From assembly GCA_948467735.1 (NCBI GenBank), contig CAOKFN010000036.1, positions 1 through 46,413 on the forward strand: a stretch of 46,413 nt of DNA, read 5' to 3'. A program made the position numbers and the translations under genes. The DNA comes from an uncultured bacterium. GTDB lineage: Bacteria > Bacillota > Clostridia > Lachnospirales > Lachnospiraceae. Below, piece by piece: positions 25,387 to 33,359 of this stretch. How positions within the stretch are numbered: the stretch's first letter is position 1; each line of letters starts with the position of its first letter. A model generated the notes under the pieces. That model saw only the letters and a list, made by a program, of their open reading frames with translations. It was not told the origin of the DNA and ran no database searches.

Positions 25387-25540
25387 GCGAGCAGACATTG
25401 CTCGCTGAGCATATATTTGCTCGCTGAGCAGACATTTGCCCGCTGAGCAGACATTTGCTCGCTGGGCAGACATTTGCTCGCTGGGCAGACATTTGCTCGC
25501 TGGGCAGACCTTTGCCCGCTGGGCAGACATTGCTCGTTGA
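25387..25540 (-). repeat. 19-bp tandem repeat, about eight units, between rhaA and rhaD
   Basis: Full units lie at 25403, 25422, 25441, 25460, 25479, 25498 and 25517 (the last one base short), with partial ones at both ends. Read on the plus strand the unit is CGCTG(A/G)GCAGACATTTGC(T/C). Unit junctions contain TGCTC-GCT-GAGCA, a small hairpin. On the minus strand the array is flanked by CTTGGCTCATTGCTCAACGA and by GCGGGAATAAA, both also found at 2213-2274. The 25541-25681 remainder holds only an imperfect hairpin (25589-25612) after rhaA. Confidence 0.92.
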
Positions 25541-25681
25541 GCAATGAGCCAAGCAGACATGCCTGTACGCAGAACCGACAGCAAATCGGGAAGCCTTTCA
25601 CGGCTCCCCGACTATCTCTTTCTTATAAGCCGCTTCTTTCAGATGTAACGCATCAATTCCCTCATCTCAGAAAGAATCCTC

Positions 25682-26944
25682 TTACTCCCTCTTCAGCTGT
25701 ACTTCGTCCTCATATTTCTTAATTTCGCCATAGAAATCCTTATCGGATACTACGCCGCAGCGCTCGCAGTATTCATTCCAGATATCGCCGAAAGGCAGAG
25801 TCTTGACAGCCTCCTGTTCCACCATCAGCTCTGTCATTCTGTTCTCATTCTGCAGCTTCTTAAGCTGTTCATGAGGGGTACAGAGCGCGGAAAGCAGCGC
25901 TTTCTCCCAGCTGCGGAAGCCCATAGCCCATGCGGACACGCGGTTGATGCTCGCATCAAAATAATCCAAGGCCATATATACGCGCTTTAATCCGTTTTCA
26001 CATCTCACGATTTCCTTTGCCATTTCTCTGGTCTCATCGTCAAACAGAACCACATGGTCGCTGTCCCAGCGGATGGGGCGGGTAATATGTAACGCAATCT
26101 CCGGATAGAAACAGAGCAGCGCAGGAATCTTATCGGACACTACTTCCGTAGGATGATAATGACCATTGTCCATCAGCGGCAGGCAGCCCTCATGGGTTGC
26201 GGCAAAGCTTAAGGTAAACTCTGCGCTTCCCGCGGTGAACGCCTCCACGCCGATACCAAATACTTTGGACTCCACGCAGGGTTTCACCAGATTCCTGTCA
26301 AATGGCTCAGCCAAAATCTGTTCAATAGAATCCTTGTATCTCATTCTGGGACCCATTCGGTCGGCGGGAACATCCTTGTAACCATCCCCCGTCCAGATAT
26401 TCATCACACAGGGAACGCCCGTCTCCTTCGCAAAATACTCGGCAATACGCACACATGCCTTCCCATGGTTAATCCAGAATTTTCTTGTCTCCTCATCGGG
26501 GCTGGACAGGGTCAGGCCATCCTTCACTTTGTCATGAGAGAAGAAAGTGGGGTTAAAATCTATGCCCATATTTCTTTCTTTTGCGAAATCCACCCACTTT
26601 TTAAAATGCTTCGGCTCAATTTTATCGCGATCCGCAAATTCACCCGGCTCGAAAATCGCATAGCAGGCGTGAAGATTCAGCTTCTTCTTTCCGGGCATCA
26701 GGCTCAGGGCCTTATCCATATCCTGCATCAGCTGTTCGGGCGTCTTCGCCTTGCCGGGATAATCTCCGGTGGTCTGAATCCCTCCGGTCAAAGGGCCGTC
26801 ATGGTCGAATCCGATCACATCGTCCCCCTGCCAGCAGTGCAGGGACACAGGCGCCTCCATACATGCCTTGATTGCCGCCTCGGTATCCACGCCGTAAGAA
26901 GCGTAAATCTCTTTTGCAGATGCATACCTTTCCTTGTTTGTCAT
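25682..26944 (-). CDS. rhaA: L-rhamnose isomerase
   Basis: A 420-residue metal-dependent isomerase converting L-rhamnose to L-rhamnulose. Characteristic stretches are HCWQGDDVIGFD near residue 30, GIDFNPTFFSHDKVKDG, MNIWTGDGYKDVPADR and DNGHYHPTEVVSDKIPALL (metal and substrate ligands). The ATG at 26944 follows AAAGGAAG and gives the normal family length; the frame upstream to 27106 has no conservation. It is separated from rhaB by 212 bp containing no gene, only a TGTGA-AA-TCACA dyad (27017-27028). Confidence 0.96.
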   Translation of the reverse strand: MTNKERYASAKEIYASYGVDTEAAIKACMEAPVSLHCWQGDDVIGFDHDGPLTGGIQTTGDYPGKAKTPEQLMQDMDKALSLMPGKKKLNLHACYAIFEPGEFADRDKIEPKHFKKWVDFAKERNMGIDFNPTFFSHDKVKDGLTLSSPDEETRKFWINHGKACVRIAEYFAKETGVPCVMNIWTGDGYKDVPADRMGPRMRYKDSIEQILAEPFDRNLVKPCVESKVFGIGVEAFTAGSAEFTLSFAATHEGCLPLMDNGHYHPTEVVSDKIPALLCFYPEIALHITRPIRWDSDHVVLFDDETREMAKEIVRCENGLKRVYMALDYFDASINRVSAWAMGFRSWEKALLSALCTPHEQLKKLQNENRMTELMVEQEAVKTLPFGDIWNEYCERCGVVSDKDFYGEIKKYEDEVQLKRE

Positions 26945-27156
26945 TTTTCTTTTCTTCCTTTCTTTCTTATAATTCCACAGCCGCTCTCTTTCAAACAAGC
27001 CCTCCTCATTCCCCTCTGTGAAATCACAAATCAGGAGGAAGAATGCCCGCCGTTTCACACTGCCGGACTGTCTCTGCGAGCGGCTGATCTCTGCTTTTAT
27101 TTCCAAATTTTCAACTCATTCCCCCGCCTCCCCGCGGCCGCCGGAATCTTCTGTCT

Positions 27157-28551
27157 CTAATACTTTTTAATAGGGAAGGAATTCAGTACGCAGGCTCTCG
27201 CCGCCTTCAAATCGGCCAAGGCTCCCGCCGCCATCATCTGCGCCGCCAGATTGCCGATGGCGGTAGCTTCCGTGGGTCCCGCATATACGGGAATGCCCGT
27301 AGCTTCCGCAGTCAGCTTGTTCAGATAGTCCGCATTGGCGCCGCCGCCCACAATGTGGATACAGCCATAATCCTGTCCGGTAATATCCTTAATCTCCTCT
27401 ATGGTTTTCGCATAGCATTCTGCCAGACTGTTGTAAATAACGGAAGCCGTCTCCGCAATGCCCTCGGGCACCTGCTGTCCGGATTCCCTGCAGGCGCTGC
27501 GCACTTCCTCCGTCATATTCTCAGGGGCCAGAAAGCGGTCGTCATTGCAGTCTACTATGGACGCGATTTCACATTTCGAGGCCATCTCACAGATTTCCCC
27601 AAAGCCAAGTTCCCCGCCGATTTCCTTTTTCACGGACTGTATCATCCATAAGCCCATGATATTTTTCAAATAACGGAAACGATAATTGTATCCGCCTTCG
27701 TTGGTCAGATTATGGGCCTTGCTCTCGGGGGAACAATTCGCCTTCAAAAGCTCCGTCCCCATCAAGGACCATGTTCCGGAGCTGATATACAATGCATTAT
27801 CGCTGTCGGTGGGAACCGCTATCACTGCGGAACCGGTATCATGAGTGGCGGGCGTCACGACTTCGCAGGAATATCCCACCTCTTTCTGCACCTCTTCCGT
27901 CAATTCTCCCAGCACCGCTCCCGGACATACCAATTCTTGGAATATCCGCCTGGGATATCCCAGTTTATCTATCAGCTCCCAATCCCAATCCTTTGTCTCG
28001 GGACTCACCAGCTGTCCAGTGGTGGCGTTGGTATACTCCGTCACAGCCGCGCCGGAGAGCATATAGTGAAAATAATCCGGCATCATCAGCAGCTTTTCCG
28101 CCTGATTGAGCTGCTCCGGCTTCTTCGTCTTTAACGCCATCAGCTGATAGACGGTATTAAAAATTGCTTTCTGGATTCCGGTGCGGGCATAGAGATCGTC
28201 TTCGGAAATAATTTGATACACTTCCTCGTCCATCCCCTTGGTACGTCCGTCCCTATAGGCCACTGCATTGCCGATGCGCCGATTGTCTTTGTCCAGCAGG
28301 ACGAAATCCACCCCCCAAGTATCCACACCCACGCTGACAGGTATTTTGCCCAGATCCGCGCATTTCTTCATTCCCAGCTTAATCTGCCTGAACAATTCAT
28401 CCACATCCCAAGTATTTTCCCCATCCTTTTCCACCATTCCGTTAGGGAAACGATGCACCTCCTCCAGAACCATTTTTCCATCCTCAAGATGGGCCAGAAT
28501 ATGGCGGCCGCTGGAAGCGCCGATATCTATCGCAAGATAATATGTACTCAT
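27157..28551 (-). CDS. rhaB: Rhamnulokinase
   Basis: A 464-residue FGGY-family sugar kinase phosphorylating L-rhamnulose. The ASKHA fold is visible: phosphate 1 motif AIDIGASSGRH at the N-terminus, VGVDTWGVDFVLLD, YRDGRT, then TPATHDTGSAVIAVP, SSGTWSLMG and the adenosine motif IVGGGANADYLNK. The start at 28551 follows CAGGAGGTAG. An in-frame extension to 28689 runs back into the channel gene and is not real. It lies between the MIP channel and rhaA. Confidence 0.95.
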   Translation of the reverse strand: MSTYYLAIDIGASSGRHILAHLEDGKMVLEEVHRFPNGMVEKDGENTWDVDELFRQIKLGMKKCADLGKIPVSVGVDTWGVDFVLLDKDNRRIGNAVAYRDGRTKGMDEEVYQIISEDDLYARTGIQKAIFNTVYQLMALKTKKPEQLNQAEKLLMMPDYFHYMLSGAAVTEYTNATTGQLVSPETKDWDWELIDKLGYPRRIFQELVCPGAVLGELTEEVQKEVGYSCEVVTPATHDTGSAVIAVPTDSDNALYISSGTWSLMGTELLKANCSPESKAHNLTNEGGYNYRFRYLKNIMGLWMIQSVKKEIGGELGFGEICEMASKCEIASIVDCNDDRFLAPENMTEEVRSACRESGQQVPEGIAETASVIYNSLAECYAKTIEEIKDITGQDYGCIHIVGGGANADYLNKLTAEATGIPVYAGPTEATAIGNLAAQMMAAGALADLKAARACVLNSFPIKKY

Positions 28552-28607
28552 TTCTACCTCCTGCCGACACGGTCGGCACAAATATTTATAATAATCTGTG
28601 GAATCCC

Positions 28608-29321
28608 CTAAAACAATCCCGTCACAATCACGGCCAGAATGCCGCCGATGGAAGAACCCGCCAGATTCACAATCAGCTGATAGGGCCAATCCACCTTTTC
28701 CCCGTCCTTATTCGGGAACGGAAGAATCGCGAACCACACGCTGCTGAATACGGAACGCATGGCGTTCATGCTGAATCCCGTACTGTTCAGCGTCAGACTT
28801 AAAATTGCAACCGCCGCGAAACCGATCACGCCTATCTGCAGCGCCGCGGAATCTCCGCTTGTCGCTTTCAGACAGGTAAACACCAGAAACAAAAACGCAA
28901 ACGAGGCAATAATCTCCTGCACAAAGTTCAACGCCATATTCTTCTCAACAGGATACGCCGAGAAGATTCCCCTCTTGGAAACCCCTTGGGAAGCCTTAAA
29001 AGAGTCATAAAAGAAGACCAGACAGACAATCTCCGCAGTACCCGCTGCCAGAAATTCCATTGCCAGATAAATCAACGCTTCTCCAAAACCAAGGCCGCCC
29101 ACAATGATCTGGCCGAACACAACGCCCGGATTCAGATAGGCCGGACCTCCCATAATAACCGCCACGGTCAGTCCCAAGCCCACCGCCAGACTCCATGCGA
29201 TGACAAGCTCCACATAGTTTAACGCCGATACCAGAGTCTTCTTCAAAGTAACATTACACATATAGGCATAACCGCCCAGCAGAAATACGAGGCTTCCTGC
29301 AAATTCCGCCACATAGCTCAT
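28608..29321 (-). CDS. Divergent MIP/aquaporin-family channel in the rhamnose operon
   Basis: A 237-residue, six-helix membrane protein. The two half-helix signature boxes of the MIP family are present but altered: YLNPGVVFG where NPA is usual, and FSMNAMRS in place of NPARD. The overall order (GGPAYLNPG after helix 2, NSTGFSMNA after helix 5) still fits MIP topology. Glycerol facilitators pass small polyols, so lactaldehyde or 1,2-propanediol, the products of rhamnose breakdown, are natural candidates, or glycerol. No dedicated rhamnose transporter is seen nearby. AGGAG precedes the ATG. Confidence 0.78.
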   Translation of the reverse strand: MSYVAEFAGSLVFLLGGYAYMCNVTLKKTLVSALNYVELVIAWSLAVGLGLTVAVIMGGPAYLNPGVVFGQIIVGGLGFGEALIYLAMEFLAAGTAEIVCLVFFYDSFKASQGVSKRGIFSAYPVEKNMALNFVQEIIASFAFLFLVFTCLKATSGDSAALQIGVIGFAAVAILSLTLNSTGFSMNAMRSVFSSVWFAILPFPNKDGEKVDWPYQLIVNLAGSSIGGILAVIVTGLF

Positions 29322-29427
29322 ACACGCTCCTGTCTAAATCAGGCCTGCGAGTCACAGGGAAACTATCCCCCTCGCAAAGTCCTGCTTTCTCAAAATAATA
29401 GTCGTATCCGTATCTCAATCCCTGTTA

Positions 29428-30201
29428 TCACTCACGCATTGCCTCTACAGCGTCGGAAATCTTATGTACAATTTCCTCGATATCCTTATTTACCAAGGTA
29501 CTCTGCTCGGAAAGCTTACCCACTTCCTTTGCCACAACCGCAAAACCCGCCCCTTGGCCGCCGCCAGCCCTGGCCGCCTCAATGCTGGCGTTCAGAGCCA
29601 GAATCTTCTGCTTGTTCTGAAGAGCCTTCAGTTCGGCCGTCTTCAGGGTAATCTGCTCCACCAGCTCATGGGTTGCCGCCACACCGTTTGAAAGCTTGTC
29701 GATTATGACGCCGTTCTTTTTCTTTGCAAATTCCGCGTTGATAAAATTATTCAGCACCTCTCCCAATAATCCTGCCGACGCCTTAATTGCCTTTTCCGTG
29801 CGCACATTTACCTTGTGCAGCGCCTCTATGTATTGATTTTCATCCACTCCGATTTCCCTTGCCACCTGGCGGAATTTCTCTTCGTCGGGTTCTTCGGGAA
29901 GCACCTGCCCTCCGATGACCGAGCCCACCTTTTCACCATTCACCATCAAGGGAATGCCGAAGTCAATCAGCCCCGCATGGCAATGATAAACGCCTTCTCC
30001 CTCTCTGTCGCACTTTTCACACCTTGCGCAGCCCTTGCTGCTGCCGCGAGTCAGTTTCATGCAAAAATCCGTAAAATTATAGCACTGAGAAATATAATTC
30101 CCGTCAGCGCCCACCGCCACAGTTGCAAGACCTGTGGAATCTGCCCAGTTCGACATAATTCTCTCAAATTGTTCCATATTGGTGAAATCTTTGATGTTCA
30201 T
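29428..30201 (-). CDS. Soluble PocR-domain methyl-accepting-type signalling protein
   Basis: A 257-residue protein without membrane segments. Residues 1-165 form a PocR sensor domain: conserved aromatic/Cys pattern with CMKL, CARCEKCDREG and YHCHAGL, then GIPLMVNGEKVGSVIGGQVLP. Residues 175-257 form a short chemoreceptor signalling tip (ILALNASIEAARAGG, then GFAVVAKEVGKLSEQS). PocR domains are known from propanediol-utilisation regulators. TTTGGAGG precedes the ATG. As the first gene before the MIP channel and rha genes, it probably senses a rhamnose-derived metabolite and signals to CheA. Confidence 0.85.
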   Translation of the reverse strand: MNIKDFTNMEQFERIMSNWADSTGLATVAVGADGNYISQCYNFTDFCMKLTRGSSKGCARCEKCDREGEGVYHCHAGLIDFGIPLMVNGEKVGSVIGGQVLPEEPDEEKFRQVAREIGVDENQYIEALHKVNVRTEKAIKASAGLLGEVLNNFINAEFAKKKNGVIIDKLSNGVAATHELVEQITLKTAELKALQNKQKILALNASIEAARAGGGQGAGFAVVAKEVGKLSEQSTLVNKDIEEIVHKISDAVEAMRE

Positions 30202-30234
30202 AGGCTAACCTCCAAATTTTTTGCTGTTGCATCC

Positions 30235-30240
30235 AGTATA
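30235..30240 (-). promoter_or_regulatory. -10 element of the rhamnose-region promoter
   Basis: TATACT on the minus strand (30240-30235) preceded by TGTGT, about 35 bp before the start codon of the PocR-type gene. The -35 region is poor, so an activator may be needed. Confidence 0.4.
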
Positions 30241-30332
30241 ACACAAGTCGGGTAAAAATCACAGGAATTTTGAAAAATTTTTTTATTTTTTGTATAGTAT
30301 TTTATTACCAACTCCAGTCTTATAATTTATAA

Positions 30333-30361
30333 TTGACCATAATGCCATATATTGCTATAAT
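30333..30361 (+). promoter_or_regulatory. Sigma-A promoter for the GH51 gene
   Basis: TTGACC (30333-30338), 17-bp spacer, TATAAT (30356-30361), about 50 bp before the ATG at 30414 with GAAAGGA between. Near-consensus boxes at ideal spacing in a very A/T-rich divergent region (30202-30413). Confidence 0.8.
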
Positions 30362-30413
30362 TAGGATGATTTTTCCAAAAATATGCTTGAAGCTTTAGAA
30401 AGGAATTTTTATT

Positions 30414-32333
30414 ATGACTGATATTGCAGTAAATACCTCCAATCAAATCAATCCGGTCAGTCCCATCCTTTACGGCATTTTTTTTGAAGATATCAATTAT
30501 GCCGGCGACGGCGGATTATATGCGGAGCTGATTGCCAACCGCTCTTTTGAATATTATGACAAGGACGGGAAGGAAGACCTGCGGACGCTCTGCTGGGAAA
30601 CCGTGGGAAACTGCGGCTTCTCCATAGGCACACGTTTTCCTTTAAGCCCTGTCCACGGCAATTATGCCAAGCTGACCGGACTGGAAAACTGCGGCATACG
30701 CAATCTGGGTTTCTGCGGCGAGGGCTTTGCCGTGAAAGAAGGAATGGAATTCCGCTTCTCCTGCTATGCCAGAAACGCCGCCCCCATGTCCCTGAAAATA
30801 CGCTTCACGGACAAGGAAGGCCTCTGCTTCTGCGAGAAAAAGCTTTCGCTGGTGCGCGCGGGACATGGCTGGACAAAATACAATATGACTCTTACGGCCG
30901 CCGGAACCTGTAAATATGTTTATCCGGAAATTCTGCTGGGAAAAGAAGGCTGCGTTGATCTTGACCTTATTTCCTTATTTCCCGCAGACACCTTCCACGG
31001 ACAAAAAAACGGCCTGCGCAGGGATCTGGCGGAAATGCTTCAGGCCCTTTCCCCGAAATTCATGCGCTTTCCGGGGGGCTGTATCGTGGAAGGGCGCAGC
31101 ATTGACACTATGTACAATTGGAAAGACACCATCGGAGACCTGTCCATGCGCCGTACCAATAAAAACCGCTGGCAGATGCCCCAGTATCAGTTAAACGGCC
31201 GCTCCTCAAAGGATTACTTTCAATCCTATGGTCTGGGCTTTTATGAATACTTCCGGCTCTGCGAAGACCTAGGCGCGAAGCCTGTTCCCGTGGTAAACGC
31301 AGGAATGACCTGCCAATGGCATGAAGGGCTTTTGATTGAGATGGAACATCTGGACCCATGGATTCAGGACGTGCTGGATTTGATAGAATTTGCCAACGGC
31401 TCCCCTGAGAGCAGGTGGGGAGGCGTCCGCGCCGAAATGGGGCATCCCGAGCCATTCGGTCTGGAATATATCGCCATCGGCAACGAACAGTGGGGCGCGG
31501 CGTACTTTGAACGCTATGAAGCCTTTCAGAAGGCTGTCTCCCAAGCATATCCCGAAATCCGGCTGATAACTTCCGCAGGCTGGAATTCGGAGGGTGAAGA
31601 ATTCGATACCGCCTGCGAATGGCTGAAAAACAATAAAGACAGGGCCTATGGGGTGGATGAGCATTTTTACAAATCCCCCGAATGGTTTCTGGAAAATATC
31701 TGCCGGTACGACAGCTATGACCGAACGCTTCCCAAAGTATTCGCGGGAGAATATGCGGCCCACACCTGTAAGCAGACCGAAAAGAGAGAGGGCAGCTGGT
31801 ATGCGGCCCTTTGCGAAGCGGCCTTCCTGACCGGTCTGGAAAAAAATGGGGACCATGTGGTAATGGCCTGTTATGCGCCCCTCTTCGGGAGAACCGGCCG
31901 CCAGCAGTGGCAGCCCAATTTAATCTGGTTTGACAATGACAGCGTGTACGGCACCCCCAGCTATTATGTCCAGCAGTTATTTTCCCGGCATACGGGCACT
32001 TCTTTTGTGGAGACAAAGCGAAACGGCGCCTTCACGGACGCCGGCGCCTTTACCGGCACCGTTTCCTCCACACTGTCGGAGGATAGGAGGCATCTCTACG
32101 TGAAGCTGGTGAATCTGTCGGAACATCCGGCAAATGTCAGTCTGTCCACGGACAGACCCGTGAGCGAATGTACCCTCCATGAATTGTCCGCCGAATTGGA
32201 TGCGGTCAACTCCCATGAACATCCCCAAAATGTGTTTCCGGTGAAAAGAGCGCTGACGCTTTTCTCCTCCCGGCTTCCGGAACTGATTCTGCCCGGATAC
32301 AGCGTCACGGTATTGGATCTGACCCTTGCGTAA
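30414..32333 (+). CDS. Intracellular alpha-L-arabinofuranosidase, GH51
   Basis: A 639-residue glycoside hydrolase removing terminal alpha-L-arabinofuranose from arabinan/arabinoxylan oligosaccharides. It starts with the GH51-type PILYGIFFEDINYAGDGGLYAEL. A carbohydrate-binding-like insert follows (about 60-190), then the (beta/alpha)8 barrel with acid/base Glu358 in AIGNEQWG and nucleophile Glu446 in VFAGEYAAH, then a C-terminal beta-domain. No signal peptide, so it acts on imported oligosaccharides. It is divergent from the rhamnose genes, which suggests a joint role in using pectin side chains (rhamnogalacturonan I). Confidence 0.93.
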   Translation: MTDIAVNTSNQINPVSPILYGIFFEDINYAGDGGLYAELIANRSFEYYDKDGKEDLRTLCWETVGNCGFSIGTRFPLSPVHGNYAKLTGLENCGIRNLGFCGEGFAVKEGMEFRFSCYARNAAPMSLKIRFTDKEGLCFCEKKLSLVRAGHGWTKYNMTLTAAGTCKYVYPEILLGKEGCVDLDLISLFPADTFHGQKNGLRRDLAEMLQALSPKFMRFPGGCIVEGRSIDTMYNWKDTIGDLSMRRTNKNRWQMPQYQLNGRSSKDYFQSYGLGFYEYFRLCEDLGAKPVPVVNAGMTCQWHEGLLIEMEHLDPWIQDVLDLIEFANGSPESRWGGVRAEMGHPEPFGLEYIAIGNEQWGAAYFERYEAFQKAVSQAYPEIRLITSAGWNSEGEEFDTACEWLKNNKDRAYGVDEHFYKSPEWFLENICRYDSYDRTLPKVFAGEYAAHTCKQTEKREGSWYAALCEAAFLTGLEKNGDHVVMACYAPLFGRTGRQQWQPNLIWFDNDSVYGTPSYYVQQLFSRHTGTSFVETKRNGAFTDAGAFTGTVSSTLSEDRRHLYVKLVNLSEHPANVSLSTDRPVSECTLHELSAELDAVNSHEHPQNVFPVKRALTLFSSRLPELILPGYSVTVLDLTLA

Positions 32334-32400
32334 GCCGTATCCCGCCGGGAACCTGCTCTCTGCTCAGGCCGTATCCCGCTTGGGAACCTGCTTCCTGCAC
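32334..32400. repeat. 34-bp direct repeat, two copies, after the GH51 gene
   Basis: GCCGTATCCCGC...GGGAACCTGCT begins at 32334 and again at 32368, differing at a few bases. It lies between the convergent GH51 and PARG-like genes (gap 32334-32447). No T-run hairpin is evident there. Confidence 0.65.
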
Positions 32401-32447
32401 AAGCAATGAAAGCGGGTTCCCGTCCCACTCATACCTGCCGCTCGCCG

Positions 32448-33347
32448 TCAGGTTCCCGTCCCCCCGTCCAACACGGGGAAAGCTTCCTGAAACGCCCGGA
32501 TGCACTCCTGTGAAGAAGAACGGTCCAGCACGGCGAATTCCACGCTCTCAAACACATCCCCAAAGCCCTCCGCCAGAAGCTCCTTCCACCACCTTGCAAT
32601 TTTCTTCGGGTCATTGCGGAATACGCCGCAGCCATACGCCCCCAGAATCAAATGCCTGCATTCCTCCTTGGCAAAAACAGCCAGCGCAAGCTTCATCCTG
32701 CGTCTCATCACCTGTTCCGCCCGCCCCGCGTCTTCGCCCCTAAGCATTACCTGTCCCATATTTACCGCAGGCAGAGTCAGCACCGACGCCGTCACAGGCT
32801 GCTCCAGCAGTCCGAACCTCCCGTCCCGGAAAAAGACCACCTCGGGAGAATAGATAGCATGGTCGGTATACATCATAGTGCCGCAGGAGCGGTTCCTTTG
32901 ATAGTATTTCTCATGAACGGTCAAGGTCTTATACAGACCGCCGGACACGGCAAGACTCTCTTCCTGAGCCATGGCTCCGTTCAGGAAGCCGCCCCCGGGA
33001 TTCTTGGCACTGGCAAAATTAAGGACTCCGATCTTCTGTTTTCCCTCTGCGGTCAATTTCAAAACCGCATCCACCGTAGAGCAGTTTTCTGTCCGAATCG
33101 TCAGCTTCCCGGCACAGCCCCTGCCTGTATTCAAATTATCAGCGCCGCCGTTCTCTAATTCCCCGCCTCCTGTCCGTGTTTCCTCCCAGCCCGCAAGCAG
33201 CTCCTCCCCCTCTTCCGGCGTCAGCAGGAAGCTTTCCTTCCGGGACCGTTCCAGAAGTTCTTTGATTTCGATTCTGCGGCCCCCCGCTTCGTAATAACCT
33301 TTCTCCATAATATGTAAAGTCTCTTGGGCTGCTGCTTTTCTATCCAT
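32448..33347 (-). CDS. TIGR02452/microbial PARG-type macrodomain protein
   Basis: A 299-residue protein of the bacterial poly(ADP-ribose) glycohydrolase type. The catalytic loop is unmistakable: FASAKNPGGGFLNGAMAQEE (Gly-Gly-Gly then Gln-Glu-Glu) near residue 120, followed by SGGLYKTL and later LGAYGCGVFRNDP. Such enzymes release ADP-ribose from proteins or bind related nucleotides. AGGAGGTGG precedes the ATG. It begins 12 bp after the STM4012-like gene and is the last gene of that operon, which suggests it works with the cassette. It could also be an unrelated defence or housekeeping enzyme. Confidence 0.87.
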   Translation of the reverse strand: MDRKAAAQETLHIMEKGYYEAGGRRIEIKELLERSRKESFLLTPEEGEELLAGWEETRTGGGELENGGADNLNTGRGCAGKLTIRTENCSTVDAVLKLTAEGKQKIGVLNFASAKNPGGGFLNGAMAQEESLAVSGGLYKTLTVHEKYYQRNRSCGTMMYTDHAIYSPEVVFFRDGRFGLLEQPVTASVLTLPAVNMGQVMLRGEDAGRAEQVMRRRMKLALAVFAKEECRHLILGAYGCGVFRNDPKKIARWWKELLAEGFGDVFESVEFAVLDRSSSQECIRAFQEAFPVLDGGTGT

Positions 33348-33359
33348 AATACCACCTCC

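Noticed and set aside
24353..25408. A 351-residue plus-strand frame opposite rhaD
   Set aside because: rhaD has the metal-binding motifs and a strong ribosome binding site; this frame is only its complement.
25387..25540. CRISPR array
   Set aside because: Units follow one another directly at 19 bp with no spacers, and no cas genes are present; the same applies to the 21-, 26- and 39-bp arrays.
27017..27028. CRP-like operator TGTGA-AA-TCACA between rhaB and rhaA
   Set aside because: The spacing is shorter than a CRP site and Clostridia rarely use such a system; a 5-bp dyad can arise by chance.
26945..27106. N-terminal extension of rhaA
   Set aside because: The family length and the AAAGGAAG site support the start at 26944.
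31108..32016. A 302-residue minus-strand frame opposite the GH51 gene
   Set aside because: Shadow of a gene with intact catalytic motifs; Arg/Pro/Ser-rich translation without a plausible start.
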